Shown one piece after another: positions 17,944 through 26,644 of a stretch of 64,000 nt of DNA. The translations under genes were made by a program, and so were the position numbers. Source of the DNA: Cytophagales bacterium (lineage in GTDB: Bacteria; Bacteroidota; Bacteroidia; Cytophagales; Cyclobacteriaceae); contig JANYHI010000078.1 in NCBI GenBank assembly GCA_025359125.1, positions 1 to 64,000 of the forward strand. Direction: 5' to 3'. A model generated the notes under the pieces. The model had not been told where the DNA came from. It searched no databases and was given only the letters and a program-made list of their open reading frames with translations. Each line of letters opens with the position of its first letter. Position 1 is the stretch's first letter.

Positions 17944-19173
17944 CTAGTTTTGTGGCCGGTTATAGATCAATTGCAAAACGGTAATGTGTTGAAGTTTGAA
18001 TGCGGCATCACAATACTGTAAATAATAATTCCACTTTCTGATAAAGCGATCATCCATACCTAATTTTTTTACTTGCTCCAACTGGCGATTAAATTGATCG
18101 TACCACATACGAAGGGTTTTGGCATAATCCAAGCCAATGTCTTTCATATCAAATAAATTAAGTTCAGATACTTTACTAACAGCTGCCTGAACAGCCATCA
18201 AAGAAGGTGTTTGCGAACCGGGGAAAATATGTTTTTGAATAAAGTCAACATCTTTTCTGAATTCTTCATAGCGCTTGTCGCGCGAGGTAATTACCTGCAA
18301 CCCAATTTTACCACCGGGCTTAAGTAACTCATTCACCTTCTTGAAATAAACAGGTAAGTACTCGTGCCCCACTGCTTCTAACATTTCGATGGATACAATT
18401 TTATCGTATTGACCTTCAATCAAGCGGTAATCTTTCAATAGAATCTCTGCCCGATCTGCAATACCCTCTCTTTCAAATCGCTCTGCTGCATATTTAAATT
18501 GTTCATTCGAAATGGTAACGGTAGTAACCTTGCAACCATAATACTTCGCTGCATGCACAGCCATTCCGCCCCATCCACTTCCAATTTCTAATAGATGATC
18601 TGAAGCTTTAAGATCGAGATGGCGGCATAAGCGATCATACTTTTCAAATTGACCTTCTTCCAGAGATTGATTTTCATTTTTGAAAATAGCGCTGGAATAT
18701 GTCATCGTTTTGTCTAAAAACAAACTATAAAAATCATTCCCTAAATCATAATGTTCAGAAATATTTCTGCTCGATCCTTCCAGCGTGTTCTTGCGCGAAA
18801 AATGATAAAGTTTATTGGCCATTCTCATAAAATTACCAGTCAATCTTTTTAATCCTTTACCTGCCAAAACAGGATTGTGATTAAGGTTGATAATAAACCA
18901 GGAAACGATATCTGCAATGCTATTGGTGTGCCAGTCTCCATCCATATACGATTCTGCAAATCCAATGTCTCCATAGAGCACGCATTTCAAAAAGAAATCA
19001 TTATTGGTAATTCTGATATTTGCCCTCACGCCTTGTCCGCTTCCAAAATAGCAATCACTTCCATCGGGCCATTCCATTCGAAGAGAGCCGTTAGGTAGTT
19101 TATTAAACAACTTTATAATCAGAAGCTCTGAAACAGAAAGTTTTCGGGAGAGCGTAAGGGTCGAAGAATTCAT
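17944..19173 (-). CDS. cyclopropane-fatty-acyl-phospholipid synthase family methyltransferase
   Basis: 409 residues, full length for CFA synthases. The N-terminal lipid-interacting domain contains ESYMDGDW (74-81). The catalytic domain begins with SEHYDLGNDFY (139-149), the SAM-binding loop is LLEIGSGWGG (194-203) and SIEMLEAVGHEY follows. It transfers a methyl(ene) group from SAM to unsaturated acyl chains in membrane phospholipid. Together with DUF1365, the FAD oxidoreductase and a second methyltransferase it forms a known conserved cluster. Last gene of the minus-strand operon. Confidence 0.92.
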   Translation of the reverse strand: MNSSTLTLSRKLSVSELLIIKLFNKLPNGSLRMEWPDGSDCYFGSGQGVRANIRITNNDFFLKCVLYGDIGFAESYMDGDWHTNSIADIVSWFIINLNHNPVLAGKGLKRLTGNFMRMANKLYHFSRKNTLEGSSRNISEHYDLGNDFYSLFLDKTMTYSSAIFKNENQSLEEGQFEKYDRLCRHLDLKASDHLLEIGSGWGGMAVHAAKYYGCKVTTVTISNEQFKYAAERFEREGIADRAEILLKDYRLIEGQYDKIVSIEMLEAVGHEYLPVYFKKVNELLKPGGKIGLQVITSRDKRYEEFRKDVDFIQKHIFPGSQTPSLMAVQAAVSKVSELNLFDMKDIGLDYAKTLRMWYDQFNRQLEQVKKLGMDDRFIRKWNYYLQYCDAAFKLQHITVLQLIYNRPQN

Positions 19174-19188
19174 ACTAAAACAGTTTAG

Positions 19189-19971
19189 TTATTTATAATG
19201 AAACATATTTTGCTGTAAATCGAGATCTGCTTTTTTTTGCTTGAAGGGAATCTTCTTTAACCAAAGAATAAAAGCTTGCCAGTGTATCAGTCCAAAAATG
19301 CGGAGAGGGATAAGTGGAAATAAAAAAGCAAATTTTAGCAGCGTTGAATCTGTAAGTGCGGTGCTTTCTCCCTGTAAAGAGGTAAGTAGAAACCTTCTGT
19401 CTTTTTCATAATCATCAACACGAAAGTGTAATGAACTCTTTGGGATTTTAAATATGAAACGGAAAGATGCGTCCATATTTACAAACGGTGAAACATAAAA
19501 AAACTTTGAAACGATGAGATCAAATGTATCTTCAGAAAAATGAGACTTGTCAAGCAAATACAATTTCATTTCTCCGTGTGTGTTGCACACTTCTGCCACC
19601 GCACACAAGGGCTGCTCATTTAAATCAAAACAGATGTAAACTGAAATAGGATTAAAACCATAACCCAATACCGATGCATTGGTGAGTAACATCACTCTGC
19701 CAATAATTTTATTAACTCCCTGTTCCTTCAGGTAATTTACTACCTTAATTTTTATTGGGTTTGTGTTTTTCTCTGCAGATACGACTAGGTGATTCTTATC
19801 GTAAAATGAAAACCAATTAAAACGATTTCTGCTAAACAATCTTACCTTTTTGTGTAGTAGATCCAACTCATCCAAGTCCAAATAAAACATGAAGACGGAA
19901 TAATCAAACTTATTCTCCTTCGGCTCAAGCCGATGGTGCATCACATCACATTTGTACAGGCAGGAGTTCAT
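19189..19971 (-). CDS. DUF1365 family protein
   Basis: 260 residues from the ATG at 19971, which begins MNSCLYKCDVMHHRLEPKENKF, the typical DUF1365 N-terminus. Other family marks are NPISVYICFD and EVCNTHGE. A 13-residue C-terminal basic tail is present. DUF1365 proteins co-occur with CFA-type methyltransferases and FAD-dependent oxidoreductases and are linked to unusual fatty acid synthesis, but the reaction is not known to me. It starts 11 bases after the oxidoreductase gene. A longer frame reading into that gene is not needed. Confidence 0.9.
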   Translation of the reverse strand: MNSCLYKCDVMHHRLEPKENKFDYSVFMFYLDLDELDLLHKKVRLFSRNRFNWFSFYDKNHLVVSAEKNTNPIKIKVVNYLKEQGVNKIIGRVMLLTNASVLGYGFNPISVYICFDLNEQPLCAVAEVCNTHGEMKLYLLDKSHFSEDTFDLIVSKFFYVSPFVNMDASFRFIFKIPKSSLHFRVDDYEKDRRFLLTSLQGESTALTDSTLLKFAFLFPLIPLRIFGLIHWQAFILWLKKIPFKQKKADLDLQQNMFHYK

Positions 19972-19982
19972 TTTAAAATAAT

Positions 19983-21278
19983 CTACGATACAAGTTCCTC
20001 TTCTGGTTTTTGAGTTAACACCAACTCGCTCCACACATCTCTATTCAAAATTTTATTACAAACATTTACCGCGCTGGTAAAGGCATCTTCATGAAATCCA
20101 AATCGAAAATAGCTTCCGCAGAAATAGCTCACTCCATTTTCATTCAATTGATAAAGCTTTTCCTGAGCCGCAGCGGTTGCGGGTGTGAAAATGGGATGAT
20201 CGTACTGAATAGACCGGATTACTTTTGATTCGTTAATTAAATTAGGATCATTGATGGAGACAAAATAATTCTTGTTTTGAGACACGTTCTGTAAAATATT
20301 CATGTCGTAAATGGTTGTTGCAGTTAATTGCCCATCAATATCCTGCACACGATAATTCCAGGCCGACCATGTAGATTTAATTTTTGGCATTACCGCTTCA
20401 TCGGTGTGGAGTTTGGCAACGTTCTTTTGGTATTCAAAAGGTGCGAGCAGTTGCTTCTCTAATTCGGTTGGATCGTCCAGCAAAGCAAGTGCCTGATCGG
20501 CATGGGTAGCAATAATTACCTTATCATATATTTTAGATTCGCCATTCTTAAAATAGAGAATTGCCTTGTTCTTTTGTCTAGTAACTTTAATTACTTTTTT
20601 ATTTACCTGAATTTTATTTTTGAAAGGCGCGATTAACTTATCGCGGTATTGCCAGCTCCCGTTTTTCACTGTGTACCACTGAAACTGAGTGCTGATTCCT
20701 AATAACCCATGATTTTTAAAAAAGTTAATTAACACTCTTACCGGATATTTAAGCGTGACATCCACAGGCGTTGACCACAGTGCACTACTCATGGGCACAA
20801 TGTATTGATGAACAAAATCTTGATTATATTTTCTTTCTGCAATAAAATCTCCTAACGAATAAGAAGCGTATCGATCATCTGCCAGCACTTCCTCTGCTTC
20901 ATTATAAAATCGCTGAATCTGAAAAAGCAATTTCCAGAAGCTAGGTTTAAAAAAATTTAATTTTTGAGCAAACATTTTCTTGCTGCCAAACACTAGCCCT
21001 GATGGTATGTGTTGCACACCAAACGACATATCGGTTGGCATTATTTCCACTTTTAGTTGATCGAACAACTTTACCAGATTAGGGTAAGTGTGATAGTTGA
21101 AAACTATAAAACCAGTGTCAACCGGAATCGTTTTACCAGCTTCTTCCACATATGCAGTGTTCGTGTGGCCACCTATGTAGTCATTCTGTTCATACAAATC
21201 GATTTCAGTGTGTTGATGCAAAAAATGCCCGCACCCCATACCTGCGATACCGGTGCCGATGATTGCTATTGATTCCAT
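19983..21278 (-). CDS. FAD-dependent amine-oxidase-like oxidoreductase
   Basis: 431 residues. The dinucleotide-binding motif IIGTGIAGMGCGHFL starts at residue 5, followed by DLYEQNDYIGGHTNT, which is typical of the flavin-containing NAD(P)-binding amine-oxidase group. The C-terminal YFCGSYFRFGFHEDAFTSA segment matches the subgroup encoded beside cfa and DUF1365 genes. Relatives are proposed to oxidise or desaturate membrane acyl chains. It overlaps the upstream methyltransferase gene by 13 bases, indicating coupling. Confidence 0.9.
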   Translation of the reverse strand: MESIAIIGTGIAGMGCGHFLHQHTEIDLYEQNDYIGGHTNTAYVEEAGKTIPVDTGFIVFNYHTYPNLVKLFDQLKVEIMPTDMSFGVQHIPSGLVFGSKKMFAQKLNFFKPSFWKLLFQIQRFYNEAEEVLADDRYASYSLGDFIAERKYNQDFVHQYIVPMSSALWSTPVDVTLKYPVRVLINFFKNHGLLGISTQFQWYTVKNGSWQYRDKLIAPFKNKIQVNKKVIKVTRQKNKAILYFKNGESKIYDKVIIATHADQALALLDDPTELEKQLLAPFEYQKNVAKLHTDEAVMPKIKSTWSAWNYRVQDIDGQLTATTIYDMNILQNVSQNKNYFVSINDPNLINESKVIRSIQYDHPIFTPATAAAQEKLYQLNENGVSYFCGSYFRFGFHEDAFTSAVNVCNKILNRDVWSELVLTQKPEEELVS

Positions 21279-22348
21279 ACTTCTTCTTCAAATTGAATCT
21301 CATTTTTTACTACGGAAACAGTTCTATTCTCAAATAGGTAATGACTGACAAACCACTCGTTTCCGTTTTTATATTTCCAGAGCTCTGCGCACGCCATAAA
21401 AAATATTCGCCAATACACCCACCACTTCAAAGCATTTTCTACTCCGTATGTTTCTTCGAAAAGTGGCATAATTAATTTTCTATTTTGATCCATGTTGTTC
21501 AACCAGGCTTCTGCCGTTTTTCCATAGTGCACTCCATTCACACGCCAGTGGTTAGAGATTTTGAAATCGTCTGCAAAGTAGAGCAGCAGGTGATCGCTCG
21601 GCATGATGCCTCCCGAGAAAAAATATTTCGACATCCAATCGCTCTCGTCTTTTACTTCATATAAATAACTCAACTTACGATGGGTGAAAATATGGATAAA
21701 CATTTTTCCGTTGGGTTCTAAGAAAGAAGAGAGTTTATGCATGAGCGACTTGTAGTTACGCATGTGTTCAAACATCTCTACTGATACTATGCGATCAAAT
21801 TTTTTGTCAGTTGAAAAAATATTCATGTCGGCCGTAATGATCTGAAGGTTTTTTATGCCGCGCTTTACCGCTTGTTGGTCAATAAAAATCTTTTGGGTTC
21901 TAGAATTTGAAACCGCTGTGATTTTACTATTCGGAAATTTCTTAGCCATGTAAAGGGAGAGAGAACCCCAGCCGCAGCCGCACTCTAAAATGTGCTGTCC
22001 GTCAATTAGGTCTGCTCGCTCCATTGTCTTTTTTAACATTGCCTCCTCTGCTTCATCGAGCGTAGATGTATTCTCATCCCAATAGCCGCAGCTGTATTTT
22101 AAATTCTTACCCAACACAAGTTCAAAAAACTTGGTGGGCACTTCGTAGTGCTGTTCGTTAGCGGCTTTTGTTTCTTCTGCAATGGGTCTGTTTCTCAAAT
22201 CCATTACGAAGTCCATAAATTTTTTGTGCTGGTGTTCTAGGTTGGCACTCGTTTCTTCTTGCAGGCGCTGCGCACAATTTTTTCTGATTCCGTTGCGAAT
22301 CAGGAAATCGGGAATCAGATCTTTTTCTAATATGCTATCGTACCACAT
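21266..22348 (-). CDS. SAM-dependent methyltransferase, CFA-synthase-like
   Basis: 360 residues. It contains QHYEVPTKFFELVLG, YSCGYW, the SAM loop LECGCGWGSLSLYMAK and VSVEMFEHMRNY. It lacks the long N-terminal domain of the other CFA-type enzyme in this operon and belongs to the shorter branch. It may methylate acyl chains or an intermediate from the FAD oxidoreductase. It is the second of five genes in the operon counted from DUF1475. Confidence 0.88.
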   Translation of the reverse strand: MWYDSILEKDLIPDFLIRNGIRKNCAQRLQEETSANLEHQHKKFMDFVMDLRNRPIAEETKAANEQHYEVPTKFFELVLGKNLKYSCGYWDENTSTLDEAEEAMLKKTMERADLIDGQHILECGCGWGSLSLYMAKKFPNSKITAVSNSRTQKIFIDQQAVKRGIKNLQIITADMNIFSTDKKFDRIVSVEMFEHMRNYKSLMHKLSSFLEPNGKMFIHIFTHRKLSYLYEVKDESDWMSKYFFSGGIMPSDHLLLYFADDFKISNHWRVNGVHYGKTAEAWLNNMDQNRKLIMPLFEETYGVENALKWWVYWRIFFMACAELWKYKNGNEWFVSHYLFENRTVSVVKNEIQFEEEVWNQ

Positions 22349-22377
22349 GTTAAATTATTTTCTTTTTAAGGAATGGA

Positions 22378-22719
22378 TTAAAGTGATGCTGATTTAGATT
22401 TAAAAATATCAGATAATACCTGCCCTTCTTTTAAAGAGAAAAGCTGTATTAATACATAGGCTATTGAACCGATGCTACCTAGAAAAAAGAATAGAACAGC
22501 CCATAAAAATTTAATGAACAGGCTTTTTTCTCTCCACAAAACAAAAATGTAGATGATGAGAATATTGGCGTAGAAATCCCAAAGGGTGGCTCTCATCCAT
22601 GGAATGGACGCCAAAAAATTCCATTGTTCAAACAGGCTACTTTCCAAACTTGTGGAAATAACTATATAAACCATCCAGATCCAGACGAGAAGAAGAGCTA
22701 TTTGAAGAAACCGAACCAT
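22378..22719 (-). CDS. DUF1475-like small membrane protein
   Basis: 113 residues with three predicted membrane helices (about 4-24, 50-66, 73-95). The WMRATLWDFYANILIIYIFVLWREKS segment resembles DUF1475 proteins. It is the first gene of the minus-strand lipid-modification operon, 29 bases before the methyltransferase gene. The family has no established function; context suggests a membrane partner for lipid modification. Confidence 0.65.
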   Translation of the reverse strand: MVRFLQIALLLVWIWMVYIVISTSLESSLFEQWNFLASIPWMRATLWDFYANILIIYIFVLWREKSLFIKFLWAVLFFFLGSIGSIAYVLIQLFSLKEGQVLSDIFKSKSASL

Positions 22720-22867
22720 CTTAATTAAGTTAAAAATATCTACGAAGAAAGTATCCTTATTGGATTTCAGTAATTAACACACGATTGCCGAGTATGTTTT
22801 TAGCTGTAGAAGCCTTCTGCCAAATAGGGAGGGGTTTATCGTGATCATAAACGGTATTTTTTTTATT

Positions 22868-22885
22868 AGATACCGATCGGTATCT
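22868..22885. promoter_or_regulatory. 18-bp perfect palindrome, TetR-family operator, overlapping a -7 box
   Basis: AGATACCGATCGGTATCT is a perfect palindrome centred at 22876.5. The sequence TATCTTTG (22881-22888), a TAnnTTTG -7 box for the TetR gene, overlaps its right half, so bound repressor would block the promoter. The TetR ATG at 22893 follows by 7 bases, implying a very short or absent leader. TACCG half-sites spaced like this are typical TetR/AcrR operators. Confidence 0.8.
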
Positions 22886-22892
22886 TTGTAGC

Positions 22893-23483
22893 ATGCGAAA
22901 TCCCACCGAAACAAAAGGATCCATTTTGGAGCATGCCGGAAGTCTCTTTAACATTCAGGGATATAAAGCAACTTCGATTAGTCACATTACCGATGCTACT
23001 GGTTTAACGAAAGGTGCCATCTATCGGCATTTTAAAAATAAAGAGAAGCTGGAAGAGCAGTCGTTAGTGTACCTCATGAGTGTGATGTTTGAAAAACTTC
23101 GCACTGAAATCAAACAACAACAAAATGCAGTCAATAAACTTAAGGCCATCATCCATTTTTTTGAATCGTACGTAACCAAGTCGCCCATTAAGGGTGGTTG
23201 CCCTTTATTAAATGTTGCCATTGAGGCAGACGACCACAGTCCGCACTTACGAAAGAAGGCGCATCACATTTTAGAAGTATTGAAAGAATCGATTGTTACT
23301 ATTTTATCTAACGGACAAAAATTTAATCAGATTAAACCCAACATCGATAAGAGTTATTATGCTACTGTATTGATTGCAAGTTTAGAGGGCGCGATTATGA
23401 TGAGCAAACTTTCTAAAACCAATCACGACATCCGCATTGTCATTTCTCATCTTGAAAAAACCATTGAACAAATAGAAGCCTGA
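22893..23483 (+). CDS. TetR/AcrR-family transcriptional regulator
   Basis: 196 residues. The N-terminal HTH (TSISHITDATGLTKGAIYRHFKNKEKLEEQ, about 25-54) is diagnostic. The ligand domain includes GGCPLLNVAIEADD, a motif of the subgroup related to NemR/AcrR-type repressors. It sits behind a perfect palindromic operator, so autorepression is likely. It is divergent from the lipid-modification operon (first gene start 22719) and followed 19 bases later by a hydrolase gene. Which of these it controls besides itself is inferred. Confidence 0.93.
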   Translation: MRNPTETKGSILEHAGSLFNIQGYKATSISHITDATGLTKGAIYRHFKNKEKLEEQSLVYLMSVMFEKLRTEIKQQQNAVNKLKAIIHFFESYVTKSPIKGGCPLLNVAIEADDHSPHLRKKAHHILEVLKESIVTILSNGQKFNQIKPNIDKSYYATVLIASLEGAIMMSKLSKTNHDIRIVISHLEKTIEQIEA

Positions 23484-23502
23484 TACACTCAAAGAAGAAT
23501 TT

Positions 23503-24330
23503 ATGAACAAACTACTTATACAATCCATCGGATTTTATTTGAACACCTTAGCTATTGTTGCCCCGCAATATGCCGCGCGAAAAGGCTTTGAATTATTCTG
23601 TTGGCCTCGCAGAATTAAAATGAAGCCGCACCAGGTTGAATTTTTAAATAAGGCTGACGAAAAATTCAAATTGGAATACGCTGGTAAGAAAGTACAAGGC
23701 TACCGCTGGGGCAATGGAAGTAAAAAAATTCTATTGCTGCATGGCTGGCAAAGTCATAGCTATTGGTGGCGCTACGTCATCAACCGATTATCGAAAGAAG
23801 AGTTTACGATTTATTCTTTAGATGCGCCCGGCCATGGTTTATCAGAGGGAGATTTTTTAAACTTGCCACACTACAGCGGACTTATCGAGCAGTTTATCAG
23901 AGAGCAAAAATCGTTACATGCAGTTCTCACACATTCTTTTGGAGGATTTGCCACTATTTATACGCTAGACCGCTTACAGGATTTAGCTATTTCAAAATTA
24001 GTAGTAATGGCCGCACCGGGTGAAGTAGAATATTTCTTTCAGTACTACCAAAAAATGCTGGGGCTATCCAAAAAAACGGTTGAGTTGATCTCTGCATACT
24101 TCATCAAAGCAATTGGGCATCCTCCTTCCTATTTTAAAATGGTAGAGTTTAGTAAATCTTTACAAGTAGAGGGGTTAATTATCCACGACAAAGAAGATAA
24201 AGAGGCGCCCTATAAAACAGCTGTGGAAATGAATGCGGCATGGAAAAACTCCAGACTCATAACCACAACTGGGCTAGGGCATAATTTAAAATCGAAAGAT
24301 TTGGTAGAAGAGGTTGTTAATTTTATTTAG
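23503..24330 (+). CDS. alpha/beta hydrolase
   Basis: 275 residues with the alpha/beta hydrolase core: LLHGWQSHSYWW oxyanion region at 78-89, nucleophile S145 in THSFGG, an acid in HDKEDKEAP and a histidine in TGLGHN near 265. The N-terminal 40 residues are hydrophobic and may anchor it. It lies 19 bases after the TetR gene, probably co-transcribed and co-repressed. Substrate unknown; an esterase or lipase role is possible. Confidence 0.88.
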   Translation: MNKLLIQSIGFYLNTLAIVAPQYAARKGFELFCWPRRIKMKPHQVEFLNKADEKFKLEYAGKKVQGYRWGNGSKKILLLHGWQSHSYWWRYVINRLSKEEFTIYSLDAPGHGLSEGDFLNLPHYSGLIEQFIREQKSLHAVLTHSFGGFATIYTLDRLQDLAISKLVVMAAPGEVEYFFQYYQKMLGLSKKTVELISAYFIKAIGHPPSYFKMVEFSKSLQVEGLIIHDKEDKEAPYKTAVEMNAAWKNSRLITTTGLGHNLKSKDLVEEVVNFI

Positions 24331-24335
24331 CCAGA

Positions 24336-25094
24336 TTACAAATTAATTCCTCCTGATACTTCAATTCGTTGACCATTAATCCACTTTCCTTCTTCAGAAC
24401 ATAAAAAGGCAACCACCGATCCAATATCATCTGCCTGCCCCACACGACCTAATGGAGACATTCCACTTAGGGCTGCTTTCATCTGAGGATTGCTACGTAT
24501 CGATGCATTATTAAAATCAGTCTCTACCGGACCCGGAGCAACGATATTCGATCGTATACCTCTATTGCCAAATTCTTTTGCGATGTACTTAGTAAATATT
24601 TCAGCAGCACCTTTCAATGAAGAGTAAACAGAATAACCAGGTACGCAAAAGCGCGTTGTGCCCGTTGAGATATTGATCACACATCCTCCATCGTTTAAAA
24701 TTGAAAGTGATTTTTGCGTGAGAAAATAAACGCCTTTAAAATGAATATTCATCAAGTTATCAAATGCCTCTTCGGTTACTAGAGCAATCGGAATGGTTGC
24801 GCCTACTCCGGCATTATTGATTAGAAAATCAAATTTAGCAACGCCCCAATTTTGCTGAAGTGCATTTGTTAGTTGTACGATAAATGCATCAAAAGATTTG
24901 ATATCTCCAACATCAAAAGAAATCGCTGTAGCCTTGCGTCCTAATTTCTGAATTTCAGCAACTACTCTTTCGGCTTCCTCCTTTTTAGTTCGATAAGTAA
25001 TTACAATATCAACTCCCTTATTCGCCAAGGCCATTGCCATATCTTTTCCTAATCCACGACTTCCACCTGTTACCAATGCAATTTTGTTTGTCAT
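24336..25094 (-). CDS. SDR-family oxidoreductase
   Basis: 252 residues with TGGSRGLG at 8-15, NNAG, the catalytic serine in INISTGTTRF, YSSLKGA for the YxxxK site and a C-terminal INGQRIEVSGGINL. Cytoplasmic NAD(P)-dependent reductase of unknown substrate. It lies 91 bases downstream of a small AraC-type regulator on the same strand, with a 21-bp-period direct repeat in the gap that could be the regulator's binding site. Confidence 0.9.
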   Translation of the reverse strand: MTNKIALVTGGSRGLGKDMAMALANKGVDIVITYRTKKEEAERVVAEIQKLGRKATAISFDVGDIKSFDAFIVQLTNALQQNWGVAKFDFLINNAGVGATIPIALVTEEAFDNLMNIHFKGVYFLTQKSLSILNDGGCVINISTGTTRFCVPGYSVYSSLKGAAEIFTKYIAKEFGNRGIRSNIVAPGPVETDFNNASIRSNPQMKAALSGMSPLGRVGQADDIGSVVAFLCSEEGKWINGQRIEVSGGINL

Positions 25095-25142
25095 ATATTT
25101 TTGTTTTAAATCAAGTGTAAAGGTGGAGTCTAAACTTCATAC

Positions 25143-25182
25143 AAAATGGTGAACACTTCCGAAAAAATGGTGAGCATTTCCG
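25143..25182. repeat. 21-bp-period direct repeat, candidate AraC-type operator
   Basis: AAAATGGTGAACACTTCCG at 25143-25161 and AAAATGGTGAGCATTTCCG at 25164-25182 differ at two of 19 positions. The period is 21 bases, two helical turns. It lies between the AraC-type gene (stop at 25186) and the SDR start (25094), upstream of the SDR gene. Tandem same-face sites are the usual AraC-family binding arrangement. Confidence 0.65.
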
Positions 25183-25185
25183 TTT

Positions 25186-25563
25186 TTAAGAATTCATCTT
25201 TCTAAATTGTTTAGGTGTAACACCTTCGAAATGTTTAAAAAACTTTGTAAAGTTTGAAGGATCATAAGTCATTTGGTGTGCTATTTCAGCAATTGACTTT
25301 GATGTTGTTAGTAATAACTCTTTTGCAAGGGCAATGAGACGCTCTTCATAAATATCGCAGGGCGATTTTTCCAAAGCCTGAGAGATGGTGTTGCTAAGGT
25401 GGGTAGGATGTACGTGTACCCGATCAGCCATCTCTCGAACTTCTAAAGTGCTTTCCGCTTTTCCCTGTCTAATTTCCTGTATGTGCTTATCCAGTACAGA
25501 CAAGAAACTATTAACAATTTGTATTTGCCTTAAAGTAGCAGGCTTCAACTTAGTACTAACCAT
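25186..25563 (-). CDS. AraC-type HTH regulator without sensor domain
   Basis: 125 residues, essentially only the two-HTH AraC DNA-binding domain: VREMADRVHVHPTHLSNTISQALEKSPCDIYEERLIALAKELLLTT is HTH 1 and SIAEIAHQMTYDPSNFTKFFKHFEGVTPKQFRK is HTH 2. A roughly 30-residue helix precedes it. No ligand-binding domain is present, so activity is probably set by expression or a partner. It lies directly upstream of the SDR gene. Confidence 0.88.
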   Translation of the reverse strand: MVSTKLKPATLRQIQIVNSFLSVLDKHIQEIRQGKAESTLEVREMADRVHVHPTHLSNTISQALEKSPCDIYEERLIALAKELLLTTSKSIAEIAHQMTYDPSNFTKFFKHFEGVTPKQFRKMNS

Positions 25564-25609
25564 AAATTCGAGTTTGCTTTGTTAAAAACTAAGGTGTAGA
25601 CGAGAAGGT

Positions 25610-26281
25610 TCAGGATAAATTGTTGGTTCGCTCAAATTTGAGCTTATAACTTTTTATTGTTCTCCCTATCAATGTTCCGCCAATTACAGATGGAAGTATC
25701 CATAGTACCCAGTTAAACTGTGGCAACTGAATATTAACTACAATAAAGGCAGTAACGGCAGAGATGTAGCTACCTCCCATACTTCCAATATGAGTATACC
25801 ACCAATGCATTTTTTCTTTTGGTGGTTTGATGAAATTGCGAATGTCTGAGAATAGAAATGAAATGCCTACCAAGCCAAATGTAATGGCGGCCGCACCCAT
25901 CCCTTCTCCCTGCGTTAGCGCCCATACTCCCGAGCCGAGAAGGCCAAGAATAAAAACAGAAGACACCCCGGTAATTATCCAGTCAATAAGAGCTGCCTTT
26001 TGACCTTGATTTATTTTTTTTAGAAAGAGAATGCGATACCCTCTTACTGTCATATAGAAACTAAAAAAACCAACCATTAATAAAAAATCCTTGTGATGGC
26101 CAATTCCGTTTGTTACTGCTCCTACAAAAACTGCGGACATACCTCCAAAATAAATTTTGCCAGCCAATCGATGTGGCTTGCTGCCCTTGGCTGTCAGCAT
26201 TGCAATCAGTCCGGTGATTAACGAAACGGTACCTCCCGCGATGTGGAGCACCAACATAATAGAAAGAAATTGTTCGCTCAT
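25610..26281 (-). CDS. DUF2306-like integral membrane protein
   Basis: 223 residues with seven or so membrane segments. The HIAGGTVSLITGLIAMLTAKGSKPHRLAGKIYFGGM opening is characteristic of DUF2306 proteins, whose two histidines (in LHIAGG and KPHRLAGK) may bind a metal or heme; this is inference. It stands alone between the AraC-type gene and the sigma factor locus. Function unknown. Confidence 0.75.
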   Translation of the reverse strand: MSEQFLSIMLVLHIAGGTVSLITGLIAMLTAKGSKPHRLAGKIYFGGMSAVFVGAVTNGIGHHKDFLLMVGFFSFYMTVRGYRILFLKKINQGQKAALIDWIITGVSSVFILGLLGSGVWALTQGEGMGAAAITFGLVGISFLFSDIRNFIKPPKEKMHWWYTHIGSMGGSYISAVTAFIVVNIQLPQFNWVLWILPSVIGGTLIGRTIKSYKLKFERTNNLS

Positions 26282-26416
26282 GGTGCAAGTGTAGTCTGCT
26301 AGATTGGTTCTTTATAAAAAAGAATGACAGACTTGAATAAAAGTGTAGATGAATTGTAAAAGCAGTAAACCCAGATGGATTGTCCGGGCTCGTGAGAGTA
26401 TCATCATTTGTAATCC

Positions 26417-26644
26417 TTATTGGCTGGGCGTATTTCTCGAATAGCTAAGAATATTCAATACAACTTCTGAAGAAGGTTGTAATTGAGCAGCGTCTAAAGA
26501 TTGCTTACTCGCTTTCAATTCTTTGTATTGAGTTTGTAAAAGGCTATCGCAGAGAAGAGCCTTGTTAATCTCCTTCTCCTCCTGTTCCGAGGTCTCGTGG
26601 TATATAAACCTGATCAGGTCGTTCCGGGTAAAAGTTTTTATCAT
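26417..26644 (-). CDS. small protein overlapping the ECF sigma gene
   Basis: 75 residues. MIKTFTRNDLIRFIYHETSEQEEKEI resembles the N-terminal part of anti-sigma-factor-like proteins that in this phylum sit directly behind an ECF sigma gene, but there is no membrane helix or sensor domain. Its first 80 bases overlap the sigma factor's 3' end in another frame; the conserved-looking N-terminus argues the overlap is real. It may be a soluble modulator of the sigma factor. Function inferred from position only. Confidence 0.65.
   Translation of the reverse strand: MIKTFTRNDLIRFIYHETSEQEEKEINKALLCDSLLQTQYKELKASKQSLDAAQLQPSSEVVLNILSYSRNTPSQ

Noticed and set aside
22757-22954. Minus-strand open frame covering the TetR promoter
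   Set aside because: It overlaps the operator and the start of the TetR gene, has no homology and no plausible start signals.
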